Shown here: one piece after another, positions 1 through 7,902 of the stretch
Numbering within the stretch: position 1 is the stretch's first letter
Layout: each line of letters begins with the position of its first letter
Source: Palsa-147 sp963771905
Lineage (GTDB): Bacteria; Acidobacteriota; Terriglobia; Acidiferrales; UBA7541
Assembly (NCBI GenBank): GCA_963771905.1
Contig: CAVYVI010000003.1
Location: forward strand, 186,001-250,000
Direction of reading: 5' to 3'
Length of the DNA stretch: 64,000 nt
Notes under the pieces: model-generated
Seen by the model: only the letters and a program-made list of their open reading frames with translations
Told to the model about the DNA's origin: nothing
Database searches by the model: none
Made by a program: the position numbers and the translations under genes

Positions 1-337
1 CTTCGCGCTTCGATTCGACCATTAGCGACGCGATCACCAAATGCTTCGGGTAGCGCTTCTTCACTTCGGCGATTTCGCGAAGATTCGTTTCCACCGGCCG
101 GTCGCTGATGAGCTCGATATTATTGAGCCCCATCATTTTCACGCCGTTGTAATCGATGGCACCGTAACGCGAGGTCGTGTTTTGAATGGGCTCGCCGATC
201 GTTTTCCAGACGGCGCCGCCCCATCCCGCGTCGAATGCGCGCATGACTTGGCCGCCGGTATTCGTCGGCGGGCCCGACGCAAGCCAGAAGGGATTCGGGG
301 ATTCCAGTCCGCAGAATTTTACGCGCAGGTCAGCCAT
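1..337 (-). CDS. preA: Dihydropyrimidine dehydrogenase (NAD+) catalytic subunit PreA, partial
   Basis: N-terminal part of a dihydroorotate-dehydrogenase-like flavoprotein. It starts at an ATG (335-337) and runs off the left edge of the window, so about 112 residues are visible. The start MADLRVKFCGLESPNPF followed by a SGPPT segment is typical of PreA, which reduces uracil and thymine with the electron-transfer subunit PreT. PreT lies upstream on the same strand (926-2290) and dihydropyrimidinase hydA is divergent, which fits the reductive pyrimidine pathway. Only 3 bp separate it from the preceding membrane gene, so the three minus-strand genes are probably cotranscribed. The C-terminal ferredoxin-like part cannot be seen. 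Confidence 0.85.
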   Translation of the reverse strand, partial: MADLRVKFCGLESPNPFWLASGPPTNTGGQVMRAFDAGWGGAVWKTIGEPIQNTTSRYGAIDYNGVKMMGLNNIELISDRPVETNLREIAEVKKRYPKHLVIASLMVESKRE

Positions 338-340
338 TGC

Positions 341-919
341 CTATTTCTCCTCCGCCGCGCTCTTCCAGCTTCGCCACGCGAACCAGGCCACGGTGCCCAA
401 CATTCCGAGCCATCCCAGGCCGCGAGTGAACGCCGCAATCTGCGTGTCGTGATTGAGAACTCCGAGATGTCCGAAGAGCCAGTTCCAGTCGTGAATCACA
501 AATTCCGGATCGCCGGCGGTCAGCAACGGCAATTCCTGCGCGCGCGCATCGGCCATGTACGTCGCCACCGGCAGCAATTGCTCGAAGCAGAAAAACAGGC
601 AGAAGGCCGTGCCCTGCAATTGGCGCTGAAACGCGAAATATCCCGCCAGGAGCGCGGGCACGAGCAGTTGCAAGAGCGTCCCACCCGCGATGTGCAGGAA
701 TTCGCCAAAATAGCTGAAGAGCAAGTGACCACCTTCGTGGATGGGCACAAACACGAGGTCGATCATCAGAAAGAGACCACTGCCGCGCATCGCCTGAAAT
801 AGGAAGATGGCGTAAAACACAAGCCACGCGCCGAGAGCCCAGCGCGGCACGCCCGACCAATCTTCCTCGAGCGTTTCGAGAACAGGGAGGCGTTCCGTCC
901 ATGCTTCGGGAAATTGCAT
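341..919 (-). CDS. Membrane protein with HEGGH zinc-protease-like motif
   Basis: 192-residue protein with several hydrophobic segments (about 30-45, 80-98, 105-122 and 168-182). The motif IHEGGH (H61, E62, H65) at the end of a hydrophobic stretch matches the HExxH zinc signature of intramembrane M50-type peptidases. A possible third ligand is D144 in VIHDWNWLFG, but the usual M50 NxxPxxxLDG motif is absent. It lies between preA (3 bp) and preT (6 bp), so it is almost certainly cotranscribed with pyrimidine degradation genes, although no link to that pathway is known to me. Catalysis is inferred from one motif only; a non-catalytic or metal-binding membrane protein is the alternative. Confidence 0.6.
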   Translation of the reverse strand: MQFPEAWTERLPVLETLEEDWSGVPRWALGAWLVFYAIFLFQAMRGSGLFLMIDLVFVPIHEGGHLLFSYFGEFLHIAGGTLLQLLVPALLAGYFAFQRQLQGTAFCLFFCFEQLLPVATYMADARAQELPLLTAGDPEFVIHDWNWLFGHLGVLNHDTQIAAFTRGLGWLGMLGTVAWFAWRSWKSAAEEK

Positions 920-925
920 TGGCGC

Positions 926-2290
926 TTACTTCCCTCCGCGCGGACGTCCGAGCCACGCGTCGAGCCCGCGCGCCGCTACCATGCCCTCGGCCACGGCGTC
1001 GACGACTTCTTTGCCGCCGTTCACGCAATCGCCGGCCGCGAAATACTTCGCGTTTCCGGTTTGATAATTTTCATTCACGGCGATCGTGCCGTTTTTCCGG
1101 ACCGCGATTCCCTTCACTGCGCTGAGAAATGCGGTGACCGGCTTCTGGCCGATCGCGCGCACAACCATATCGACAGCGATCGTGAATTTGGATCCCGGCA
1201 CGATCTCGGGGGCATGGCTCTTTCCGGCAGCGCCCGGTACGGCGCGAGTGCGGACGCATTCAATTCCCGCCACCACGCCGCTCTCGCCAAGGATGCGCAC
1301 GGGCTGCGTGTGCCACTCGAAGATCACGCCGTCGCGCTGCGCCAGTTCGAATTCATAGCGAAAGGCGGACGCTTCATTTTCGCCGCGGCGATAGAGCAAA
1401 TAAACGGCCTCGGCGCCCAGCCTGCGCGCTGCTGTCACTACGTCGATCGCCGTGTTACCCGCGCCGATGCAGGCGACGCGTTTTCCGACTTCGACCTCGG
1501 CGAATGCTTTTATTTTCGTTTGTTCGATGAATTCCATGGCGCCGAAGACACCGCGCAGATTTTCGCCGGGAATTTGCAGCTCCCAGGTCTCTCCCAGGCC
1601 GACACCAGCAAAAATGGCGTCGAATTGGGATTCGAGCTGTGGAAACGGAATATCGCGGCCGATCTCTCTTCCTTGCTCGATGCGCACTCCCAGACGCTTC
1701 ACCATTTCGACTTCTCGCAGCGATTCCTTCGCGCGTGTCTTGTAGGCTGCAATGCCGTAGGTGTTCAATCCGCCGCTGAGCGTGTTCTTGTCGAAGATCG
1801 TGACGCCGTATCCCCACTTTGCAAGCTCCGCCGCGCACGCGAGCGATGCCGGACCCGAGCCGATGCACGCGACGCGCTTCCCGTTCGGCGCGCCCGCCGA
1901 AAATAAATCGAGATTACGGTCGAGGGCATAATCGACGGCGTAGCGCTGCAGCCGGCCGATCTCGATTGCTTCTTCGCCCTTCTCGTTCATCACGCATGCG
2001 CCCTCGCAGAGCGATTCCGTCGGGCACACCCGGCCGCAACTTTCACCCAAAATATTCGCGCCAAGGATAACGCGCGCCGACCCGCGCAGATTCCCCGTCG
2101 ATATCTTCTTGATGAATGCGGGAACATCAATGTGGGTGGGGCAGGCGATCGTGCAGGGCGCATCGAAACAGAAGAGGCATCGCGCGGCCTCGATCAGAGC
2201 CTGACGCGGTGTCATCCGCGGCGCAATGTCCGCAAAATTCGCTTCGTACTGTTCCGGTGAGAGCTTGGGTGCGGTTTCGCGAAGGGCCAT
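926..2290 (-). CDS. preT: NAD-dependent dihydropyrimidine dehydrogenase subunit PreT (glutamate-synthase small-subunit-like)
   Basis: 454-residue flavin oxidoreductase. The N-terminus carries two cysteine clusters for Fe-S centres (CLFCFDAPCTIACP near residue 40 and CGRVCPTESLCEGAC near residue 95). They are followed by an FAD Rossmann motif GSGPASLACA near 145 and a second, NAD(P)-binding GAGNTAID segment near 275. This is the layout of PreT and of GltD-type electron-input subunits. The preA gene two positions downstream and the divergent hydA favour PreT over GltD. It should pass electrons from NADH to PreA for uracil or thymine reduction. It is the first gene of the minus-strand operon. 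The C-terminus ends in a short basic GRPRGGK tail. Confidence 0.88.
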   Translation of the reverse strand: MALRETAPKLSPEQYEANFADIAPRMTPRQALIEAARCLFCFDAPCTIACPTHIDVPAFIKKISTGNLRGSARVILGANILGESCGRVCPTESLCEGACVMNEKGEEAIEIGRLQRYAVDYALDRNLDLFSAGAPNGKRVACIGSGPASLACAAELAKWGYGVTIFDKNTLSGGLNTYGIAAYKTRAKESLREVEMVKRLGVRIEQGREIGRDIPFPQLESQFDAIFAGVGLGETWELQIPGENLRGVFGAMEFIEQTKIKAFAEVEVGKRVACIGAGNTAIDVVTAARRLGAEAVYLLYRRGENEASAFRYEFELAQRDGVIFEWHTQPVRILGESGVVAGIECVRTRAVPGAAGKSHAPEIVPGSKFTIAVDMVVRAIGQKPVTAFLSAVKGIAVRKNGTIAVNENYQTGNAKYFAAGDCVNGGKEVVDAVAEGMVAARGLDAWLGRPRGGK

Positions 2291-2627
2291 TCGCCAGGGA
2301 CTCCCAAACGCGCGCAGAGGGGCAGAAGCGCCCGTCGCTTGCTCGCGGATTCAAATATCGAGCCGATTCTAGCACCGGCTTCAAAGTTCAATCCCCGGCT
2401 TTTGAGGCGCGTTTCCTAAGTTGCGGCGGCCATTCGCCGTAGCCCATGGCGGCTCGCTTGTCGGTTTGTGTGGAGAGGACGGAAACAGGAGCGCAGGGGC
2501 ACGGCGGAAAATATGTTAGGCTCGCAGCGAAAGTTGCGAGCGGTCCAGGCAACGCCCGGGTGCGCTGCGAAGGATTGGACTCAGCGTCGCTTGTGCGTTT
2601 CGTCGGGCCGAGTTTCGGGAGAGAGCG
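2291..2627. other. Divergent intergenic region preT/hydA
   Basis: 337 bp between the divergent starts of preT and hydA. It must carry both promoters, and a pyrimidine-responsive operator would be expected here. I see no clear palindrome and no convincing -35/-10 pair, and the short open frames in it show no protein-like composition. Confidence 0.4.
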
Positions 2628-4019
2628 ATGCGCTTTGACACCATCATTCGCAATGGAACCGTGGTCACGGCATCGGACACCTATCGCGGCGATGTCGGAA
2701 TTAGCGGCGAGAAAATCGCCGCCATCGCGCAGAATCTGAGTCCCGAGAACGCCACGAGAGTGATCGACGCGGTGGGACGATACGTCATGCCGGGCGGCAT
2801 CGACGTGCACACGCATCTCGACATGCCGTTTGGAGGCACAAAGAGCGCCGACGATTTCGAGTCCGGGACGATCGCCGCGGCGTTCGGTGGGACGACCACG
2901 CTCATCGATTTTGCGATTCAGTACAAAGGCCAGACGTTGCGCCATGCCTTCGACACATGGATGAAGAAAGCGGACGGCAAAGCGGCGATCGACTATGCCT
3001 TCCATTGCATTATCACGGAGCTCGGGGACGCGCAGGTGGAAGAGATGGGCGCGCTGGTGCGCGAGGGAATACCGACGTTCAAGCTTTTTATGGCTTATCC
3101 CGGCGTCTTCATGCTCGATGACGGGTCGATTTTTCGCGCCATGTCCGCCGCCGCCAAATACGGCGGAATGATTTGCATGCATGCGGAAAATGGCGGCGTG
3201 ATCGACGTGATCGTGCAACGCGCGCTGGCCGAGGGAAAACGAGCGCCCAAATATCATGCGCTCACGCGGCCGACGACGGCGGAGGCGGAAGCGACTTCGC
3301 GGGCCATTGCGCTCGCCGAAATGGCAGGCGCGCCCGTGTATATCGTGCATCTCTCGTGCAACGACGCGCTTGAAAAAGTGCGCGAAGCGCGCGATCGCGG
3401 CTTGCCTGCTTACGCCGAAACGTGTCCGCAATACCTATATCTTTCGCTTGAGAACATGGATGCACCAGGATTCGAGGGCGCGAAATACGTATTCACGCCG
3501 CCGCTGCGCGAGAAGTGGAACCAGGACAAATTGTGGAAAGGGCTTGCGCAGGACACGTTGCAGGTTGTTTCGACCGATCATTGCCCGTTTTGTTTCAAGG
3601 AGCAGAAAGAACTCGGCAAGGATGACTTCACGAAAATTCCGAATGGTGGACCAGGAATCGAGAATCGCATCAGCCTGGTTTATTCGGGTGGCGTGAACGG
3701 CGGAAGATTTTCGCTGAATCGATTCGTGCAGCTGGTAGCGACCGCGCCGGCAAAGCTGTTCGGCCTGTATCCGCGCAAAGGAACGATCGCGGTCGGCTCC
3801 GACGCCGACATCATCGTGCTCGATCCGAACGAAGAGCAGGTGATCAGCGCGAAAACGCATCACATGCGAGTGGATTATTCGATGTTTGAAGGAATTCGCG
3901 TCAAGGGAATTCCGAAAGTGGTTCTATCGCGCGGGAACGTCGTGGTCGAGAACGGCGAATTCAAGGGCCGCGCCGGCGCGGGCCAATTTCTGCGCCGCCA
4001 GCAATATTCCGGCGCGTAG
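2628..4019 (+). CDS. hydA: Dihydropyrimidinase (D-hydantoinase)
   Basis: 463 residues, the normal size for dihydropyrimidinases. It opens the 5,6-dihydrouracil or dihydrothymine ring to the N-carbamoyl-beta-amino acid. The amidohydrolase metal ligands are visible: HTH at residues 61-63, the lysine that becomes carboxylated (K152 in TFKLFMAYPG), HAENG near 187 and the late aspartate segment STDHCPF near 317. A gagagag purine stretch lies just upstream of the ATG. It is divergent from preT-preA, which make its substrate. The following step, beta-ureidopropionase, is not in the window. Allantoinase or phenylhydantoinase activity are less likely alternatives given the PreTA context. Confidence 0.92.
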   Translation: MRFDTIIRNGTVVTASDTYRGDVGISGEKIAAIAQNLSPENATRVIDAVGRYVMPGGIDVHTHLDMPFGGTKSADDFESGTIAAAFGGTTTLIDFAIQYKGQTLRHAFDTWMKKADGKAAIDYAFHCIITELGDAQVEEMGALVREGIPTFKLFMAYPGVFMLDDGSIFRAMSAAAKYGGMICMHAENGGVIDVIVQRALAEGKRAPKYHALTRPTTAEAEATSRAIALAEMAGAPVYIVHLSCNDALEKVREARDRGLPAYAETCPQYLYLSLENMDAPGFEGAKYVFTPPLREKWNQDKLWKGLAQDTLQVVSTDHCPFCFKEQKELGKDDFTKIPNGGPGIENRISLVYSGGVNGGRFSLNRFVQLVATAPAKLFGLYPRKGTIAVGSDADIIVLDPNEEQVISAKTHHMRVDYSMFEGIRVKGIPKVVLSRGNVVVENGEFKGRAGAGQFLRRQQYSGA

Positions 4020-4096
4020 AGCGGCGCTGGCGCCCGAAGTTCGCAAGCGAACCGTAATTTTTTCCGAGAGCGAACGACGATACGCGCGACGCGTCG

Positions 4097-4684
4097 CTAT
4101 TGCCGGTCGACGCTCGCGACCCATGGAATCGCCACCAGCCCGCCGCCCACGCGCACCACAATCCAATCCCCGGGATGAAAGCGATCGAAATCGTCGCGGC
4201 CGACCGGCACACGCTCGAAGCGACGCCCTTCCCGCCACGACTGCACGATCAGGCGGTGGCCGGGCAGCGGCCCAAACATCGCGAACCGCCCAACGACCTT
4301 TGCGTCCCAAGTGATTTTCGGGGTGCGATCGAATGCGCCATTCGCGATCAGCAGAGCACCGAGCAGCCACGGCACGGGGATCAGACCGTAATAGACGCGC
4401 TTGAGAGCTTCGACTTCGGTGTGGCGCAAAGCGCGGCGCTCGACGAGCATCCCCAAGCCGAGCGTGAGAAAAAACAGGACGCCGATAAAAATTAAGATGC
4501 CATCGAGCTCGAGCGGAGGATATCTTCCAGCCGCGAGAACGAAGGCGAGAGCCCCGAGAAGAAGAAACGCGGTGCGATTCAGGAGCCGGCGGCGCAGTGC
4601 AAATTCCGCCGCCGTCGAACTCATTCCGCAGGATTCACACTCGTCCGCGGAGCGTTCGGCGCCGCAATTCAAACAGCGCGTCAC
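4097..4684 (-). CDS. Zinc-ribbon membrane protein
   Basis: 195 residues. The N-terminus has a short zinc ribbon, CLNCGAERSADECESCG (CxxC...CxxC), followed by at least three hydrophobic segments (about 35-52, 62-80 and 100-115) and a C-terminal soluble part rich in Arg and Gly. I do not recognise a named family. The gene starts with GTG; its GTGA overlaps the TGA of the preceding PilZ gene by four bases, which implies translational coupling. A role with the PilZ protein in envelope or c-di-GMP-linked processes is possible, but only on the basis of that coupling. Confidence 0.65.
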   Translation of the reverse strand: MTRCLNCGAERSADECESCGMSSTAAEFALRRRLLNRTAFLLLGALAFVLAAGRYPPLELDGILIFIGVLFFLTLGLGMLVERRALRHTEVEALKRVYYGLIPVPWLLGALLIANGAFDRTPKITWDAKVVGRFAMFGPLPGHRLIVQSWREGRRFERVPVGRDDFDRFHPGDWIVVRVGGGLVAIPWVASVDRQ

Positions 4685-4992
4685 CCGTCACTCAGCTTTC
4701 CTATCAGGATTCCGATTTGCTCGCGCTCGGCATCGGGAAGATCCTTGAATTCGACGGCCATGCCCCGGCCGGGCTCAATGCGGCGAACAATGCAATCCAC
4801 TTCGATCAATTCGCCGACGTTCATGCGCGCGGTGAATTCGGCGCGCAGCCAGAGCGGACGATCCGTCTCGATGAACATTCCGCTCTCGCCGATGTCACGG
4901 GAGACGGCTTTCAGAACTTCGGCGCCCCAGCCAATTTCCACTTCCGTACGAAACGGATGCCGCAGCCCGCGACGCGGCGCGCCCTCTGTCAT
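4681..4992 (-). CDS. PilZ domain protein
   Basis: 103 residues from the internal ATG MTEGAPRRGLRHPF; the open frame extends to 5178, but the extra 62 residues are not PilZ-like and would make the protein unusually long. RRGLRHPF resembles the RxxxR c-di-GMP-binding start of PilZ domains. The later DIGESGMFIET matches the (D/N)xSxxG motif with SxxG changed to GESG. The rest forms the expected small beta-barrel pattern ending MAVEFKDL. It probably senses c-di-GMP. Its stop overlaps the start of the downstream zinc-ribbon membrane protein. Confidence 0.75.
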   Translation of the reverse strand: MTEGAPRRGLRHPFRTEVEIGWGAEVLKAVSRDIGESGMFIETDRPLWLRAEFTARMNVGELIEVDCIVRRIEPGRGMAVEFKDLPDAEREQIGILIGKLSDG

Positions 4993-5315
4993 GGGTTGAC
5001 TCGGTCTACCCTTTGCATGGAATGCGTCTACAGGGCTGATGCTAAGCATGGCCGCGTCCCAAGTCAATCGAGGGAATGCGAATCCATGCTCGACAGTGAA
5101 ATATGAGACACGTTTTAAGCCAAATGAAAAATATAAAAGATGAGTAATTATTTTGCCGGGACCAGGAACAAATCGCAAGGGATCGACGCTGCGTTTCCCC
5201 GCATGCTGGACACTCGGCGCTCAGGGGTATAGAGTGCGTTGGCTATCCAACTTAGCCCGGCTTCCGCCAGCGGTTTTTCCACCGTACGAGCCAGGTTTCA
5301 ACCAAGGAGATACAC
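4993..5315. other. Intergenic region between PilZ gene and small CDS
   Basis: 323 bp that hold the divergent promoters of the PilZ gene and the 101-residue gene. AT-rich stretches (about 5095-5150) stand out against the GC-rich background, but I could not assign promoter elements. A frame extending the PilZ gene upstream covers part of it and is judged non-coding. Confidence 0.35.
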
Positions 5316-5621
5316 ATGCTTATGCTTTTACACGTCAGGATTCCGAACGAGACATTCAACGCCGCTGTGAAGGATGGCACCGCAGGCAAAAAGCTGAAGC
5401 GAATTCTCGACGAGCTGAAGCCCGAGGCGGCCTATTTCACAGAAGATAACGGCCACCGCGGAGCACTTCTCGTCGTGAACGTCGCCGACGCGTCGAAGGT
5501 GCCGATGTTCGCCGAGCCGTGGTTCCTGCTATTCAGTGCGACGTGCGAGTTTCGGATCGCGATGACTCCGGATGACCTCGCAAAGGCCGGACTGGATTCG
5601 ATCGCCAAGAAGTGGTCCTAG
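5316..5621 (+). CDS. Conserved hypothetical protein, about 100 residues
   Basis: 101 residues, soluble, without signal peptide or obvious catalytic motif. A clear ribosome-binding site, aaggaga, ends 7 bases before the ATG. The pattern MLMLLHVRIPNETFNA...LLVVNVADASKVP...WFLLFSATCEFRIAMTPDDL suggests a ferredoxin-like alpha-beta fold, of the kind seen in dimeric alpha-beta barrel proteins. I recognise it only as a hypothetical protein of a type seen in several phyla. Function is unknown and the neighbours give no clue. Confidence 0.7.
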   Translation: MLMLLHVRIPNETFNAAVKDGTAGKKLKRILDELKPEAAYFTEDNGHRGALLVVNVADASKVPMFAEPWFLLFSATCEFRIAMTPDDLAKAGLDSIAKKWS

Positions 5622-6081
5622 CGCGCCGGAAGCACCCTCACGCGAATGGCGGAAGGTCTTGCGGTCGTTGGGGGAGTCGAATGCGCGCTGCGGCGCTCTC
5701 CCGTCGAATGGTAATCGCAACCCTTTGTATCAGTCTGAACCAAGAGCGTCGACGGCATCCCGACGGAATACTCAGACAAGGCTCGTCGAATATCGTGTTC
5801 ATCTCGTTCATCGGAATGATTCCCGACATCACTCGTTTTTCCAAAATGAGTTCAACGTAGCTGCGGCGGGGTCGACTCCGAAATCACCGAACACGTTGGC
5901 TGAAGCCTCTTGAGCAATCGCTCCGCGGGCGTGCGGCGTTGCCGCTTTCGCGGCGTGCAGACGACGGGTGAAACCGGCGAAGACCGGGTACGTCTACTAT
6001 AGTAAGGGCAGAGTTGATGGTCAATGCTGGGCACGAATGCCGCAGGGAGATGGACAGGCGGCGATTCAGGAGGCAATGACC
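5622..6081. other. Intergenic region with short palindrome
   Basis: 460 bp without a believable gene. Short open frames at 5612-5860 and 5638-5844 lack protein-like composition. A perfect 10-bp palindrome TACTATAGTA lies at 5995-6004 and contains a TATAGT that could serve as the -10 box of the downstream secreted-protein gene. An AGGAGG ribosome-binding site lies at 6068-6073. Confidence 0.35.
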
Positions 6082-6588
6082 ATGAAGACAACGCTCTTAC
6101 TCGCAGCAATCCTCGCATTCACCACTTCAAGCTACGGCCAAAATACCGAACTTCCGCCGGAGCGCACAAGCGTGGCGGTGACCGCGCGGGCACCGGCTGC
6201 GCCGGCGGCGGCGACGGGTGACGCCCGGAGCGAAGCGCACGATTCGGGATTCCGGCACATCCGCGGGGACGTGGCGATCGATCCCAACTGGACGGTTGCG
6301 ACGAATTCAGCGTCAAACGAAGGGCGCACCTTTTCGGCCGCGCCCTCGGTCGCAGGCAATGATGGATCATTCGAGCCATCAACTTATGTCAAATGGCGTC
6401 AGGCTGTCGCGCTCGGGCAGCGGCACAACGGAAATGCCAAGACGCCGCGTCCGGCGATGGGAGCGACGACTTCGGTGGTTAGCGCGGCGGAATCGACGCG
6501 CGAGCAGAGGGCACAAACCGGAAAGCCGAAAGTCGTGCTGCATCAAGACGCGAACGGAAATGCGGTTGCGACGTCGCCAACGCACTAG
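6082..6588 (+). CDS. Small secreted protein, paralogue of the next gene
   Basis: 168 residues from the ATG at 6082, chosen because the AGGAGG at 6068-6073 then has an 8-base spacing; an ATG at 6076 is also in frame. MKTTLLLAAILAFTTSSYGQ is a signal peptide. The mature part is Ala/Thr rich and shares with the next gene the blocks GFRHIRGDV, NDGSFEPSTYVKWRQAVALG and a C-terminal HQDANGNAV near the end. No cysteines or enzymatic motif are visible. Function is unknown; it is probably a periplasmic or surface protein. Confidence 0.7.
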   Translation: MKTTLLLAAILAFTTSSYGQNTELPPERTSVAVTARAPAAPAAATGDARSEAHDSGFRHIRGDVAIDPNWTVATNSASNEGRTFSAAPSVAGNDGSFEPSTYVKWRQAVALGQRHNGNAKTPRPAMGATTSVVSAAESTREQRAQTGKPKVVLHQDANGNAVATSPTH

Positions 6589-6907
6589 CGCGCGCTTGCG
6601 GAGTGCCCGCCGATGATGAAACGCGACGCACGATGTACGCTGATTGGCGTATTAAGCGGCGCAACATTTTCGGCCAGTCCGGGTTTATAACCGGAAGGGG
6701 GTTGTGTCCCGACTTCGAGTGGTTACCGATGAAAATGTTGGCGACACCTCGATAACGGAACTGGGGCATCGCCGGGCAGATTGCAGGGCCAGCGACTGGA
6801 AACCTGGCGAGATGCAGAACGTCCAATATTCAGTAGGGGGATAGTGGTCTGATCGCGTGAGGCCCGCCGCCTGGATGAGATCGGCGGCAGGTTGGGAGCT
6901 AATGACC
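6589..6907. other. Intergenic region between the two secreted paralogues
   Basis: 319 bp. I see no gene, terminator hairpin or repeat that I can support. The purine-rich GGGAG before the next start (about 6894-6898) is the likely ribosome-binding site. Confidence 0.35.
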
Positions 6908-7420
6908 ATGAAATCGACTCTGCTGGTAGTAGTCATCCTTCTGTTTGCCGGTGCTGGGTACGGACAAGCTTCTATGAGGTCGTCCGGACATTCCGGCGCA
7001 GCGTCTTCCGGACGCTCAGCCGGGTCGACGCCGGGACGCTCTGGCAGAGCGGTATCAGCTCGCCGGCCGACGGGTTTCCGTCACTTTCGAAATAATGTCG
7101 GATTTGGCTGGGGAGTTCCGCTGCGCGCAGGTTGGTACGGCGGAAGCGGTCCTGAGTACGACAGTTCGCCTCTACTTGCGGAGAACGATGGCTCTTTCGT
7201 GCGTTCGAAGTTCCTGGATTTCGGCCAAGCAGTCGCGCTGGGCAAACAGCAGGATGACAATCTGAATGCCGGACTGTCGCCGAACGGCGATCCGATGCCG
7301 GGATCGGCGATCAACATGGCGGAAGTTGCACGCGCGCAGCAGGCTGAAGCGGGCAAGGCCGTCGTGTTCATCCACCAGGACGCCAACGGCAATATCATCG
7401 TGACGCCGCGAAACCCGTAG
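6908..7420 (+). CDS. Small secreted protein, paralogue of the preceding gene
   Basis: 170 residues from the second of two in-frame ATGs (6902 and 6908). MKSTLLVVVILLFAGAGYGQ is a signal peptide. A Ser/Gly/Arg-rich linker follows, then the blocks shared with the upstream paralogue: GFRHFRNNVGFGW, ENDGSF, DFGQAVALGKQ and IHQDANGNIIVTP at the C-terminus. The two genes are therefore an old tandem duplication with conserved motif order but divergent linkers. No known domain is recognised. Confidence 0.72.
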   Translation: MKSTLLVVVILLFAGAGYGQASMRSSGHSGAASSGRSAGSTPGRSGRAVSARRPTGFRHFRNNVGFGWGVPLRAGWYGGSGPEYDSSPLLAENDGSFVRSKFLDFGQAVALGKQQDDNLNAGLSPNGDPMPGSAINMAEVARAQQAEAGKAVVFIHQDANGNIIVTPRNP

Positions 7421-7483
7421 GCGGCACGGAAACTTCACTGCTGGAACATACCTTCCAAAATTAGCGGCAGAGCGCCGTCCGCT

Positions 7484-7762
7484 TTACTGGATTTGGCGGA
7501 CGCTCGAGGATTCCGTGTCCGAGCAGACCATGATTTCGTCACGGCCTTGGGCGAGAAATTCGCAATCGATGTCGTGGGCGCCGCGGACGGCCTCTTCGAG
7601 CGTGGATCCGGTGGCCGTGGCGCAGTGGCTCCCACCCTTGAAATTGACGCACACTTCGTATTTGAGCTGGGTTTGATGAAGCGACGATCGGATTAGGACA
7701 CCGATAAAAAGAATCGCGGCGACGGCGACGATCCAGCGCACCTGATTTGATTTCCCTGCCAT
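7484..7762 (-). CDS. Small membrane-anchored hypothetical protein
   Basis: 92 residues. One transmembrane or signal-anchor segment (about 10-24, WIVAVAAILFIGVLI) is followed by a short exported domain with three cysteines (VCVNFKG, SHCATATG and the pair DCEF/MVCSD). The segment STLEEAVRGAHDIDCEFLA looks like a helix in a small alpha-beta fold. The start is the ATG at 7760-7762, next to the purine-rich tctcccgag complement. It is convergent with the secreted paralogue. Function is unknown. Confidence 0.65.
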   Translation of the reverse strand: MAGKSNQVRWIVAVAAILFIGVLIRSSLHQTQLKYEVCVNFKGGSHCATATGSTLEEAVRGAHDIDCEFLAQGRDEIMVCSDTESSSVRQIQ

Positions 7763-7902
7763 GCGATTCTCCCGAGAGAATTCACTCTAGCGCGATCTTG
7801 CGGACGCTGCGTCAAGCGAGATGCGGGTCAACACTCGAGCCGCGCGGACGGATGCCGCCGGAAAATCTTAGGGCGCGCGCGGCTTTGGCGTCCGCTAAAG
7901 GC

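Noticed and set aside
4993..5178. 62-residue N-terminal extension of the PilZ gene
   Set aside because: It has no PilZ-like features; the normal-sized domain begins after MTEGAP.
5968..6081. Upstream extension of the first small secreted protein
   Set aside because: The signal peptide begins at MKTTLLLAA; AGGAGG lies 8 bases before that ATG.
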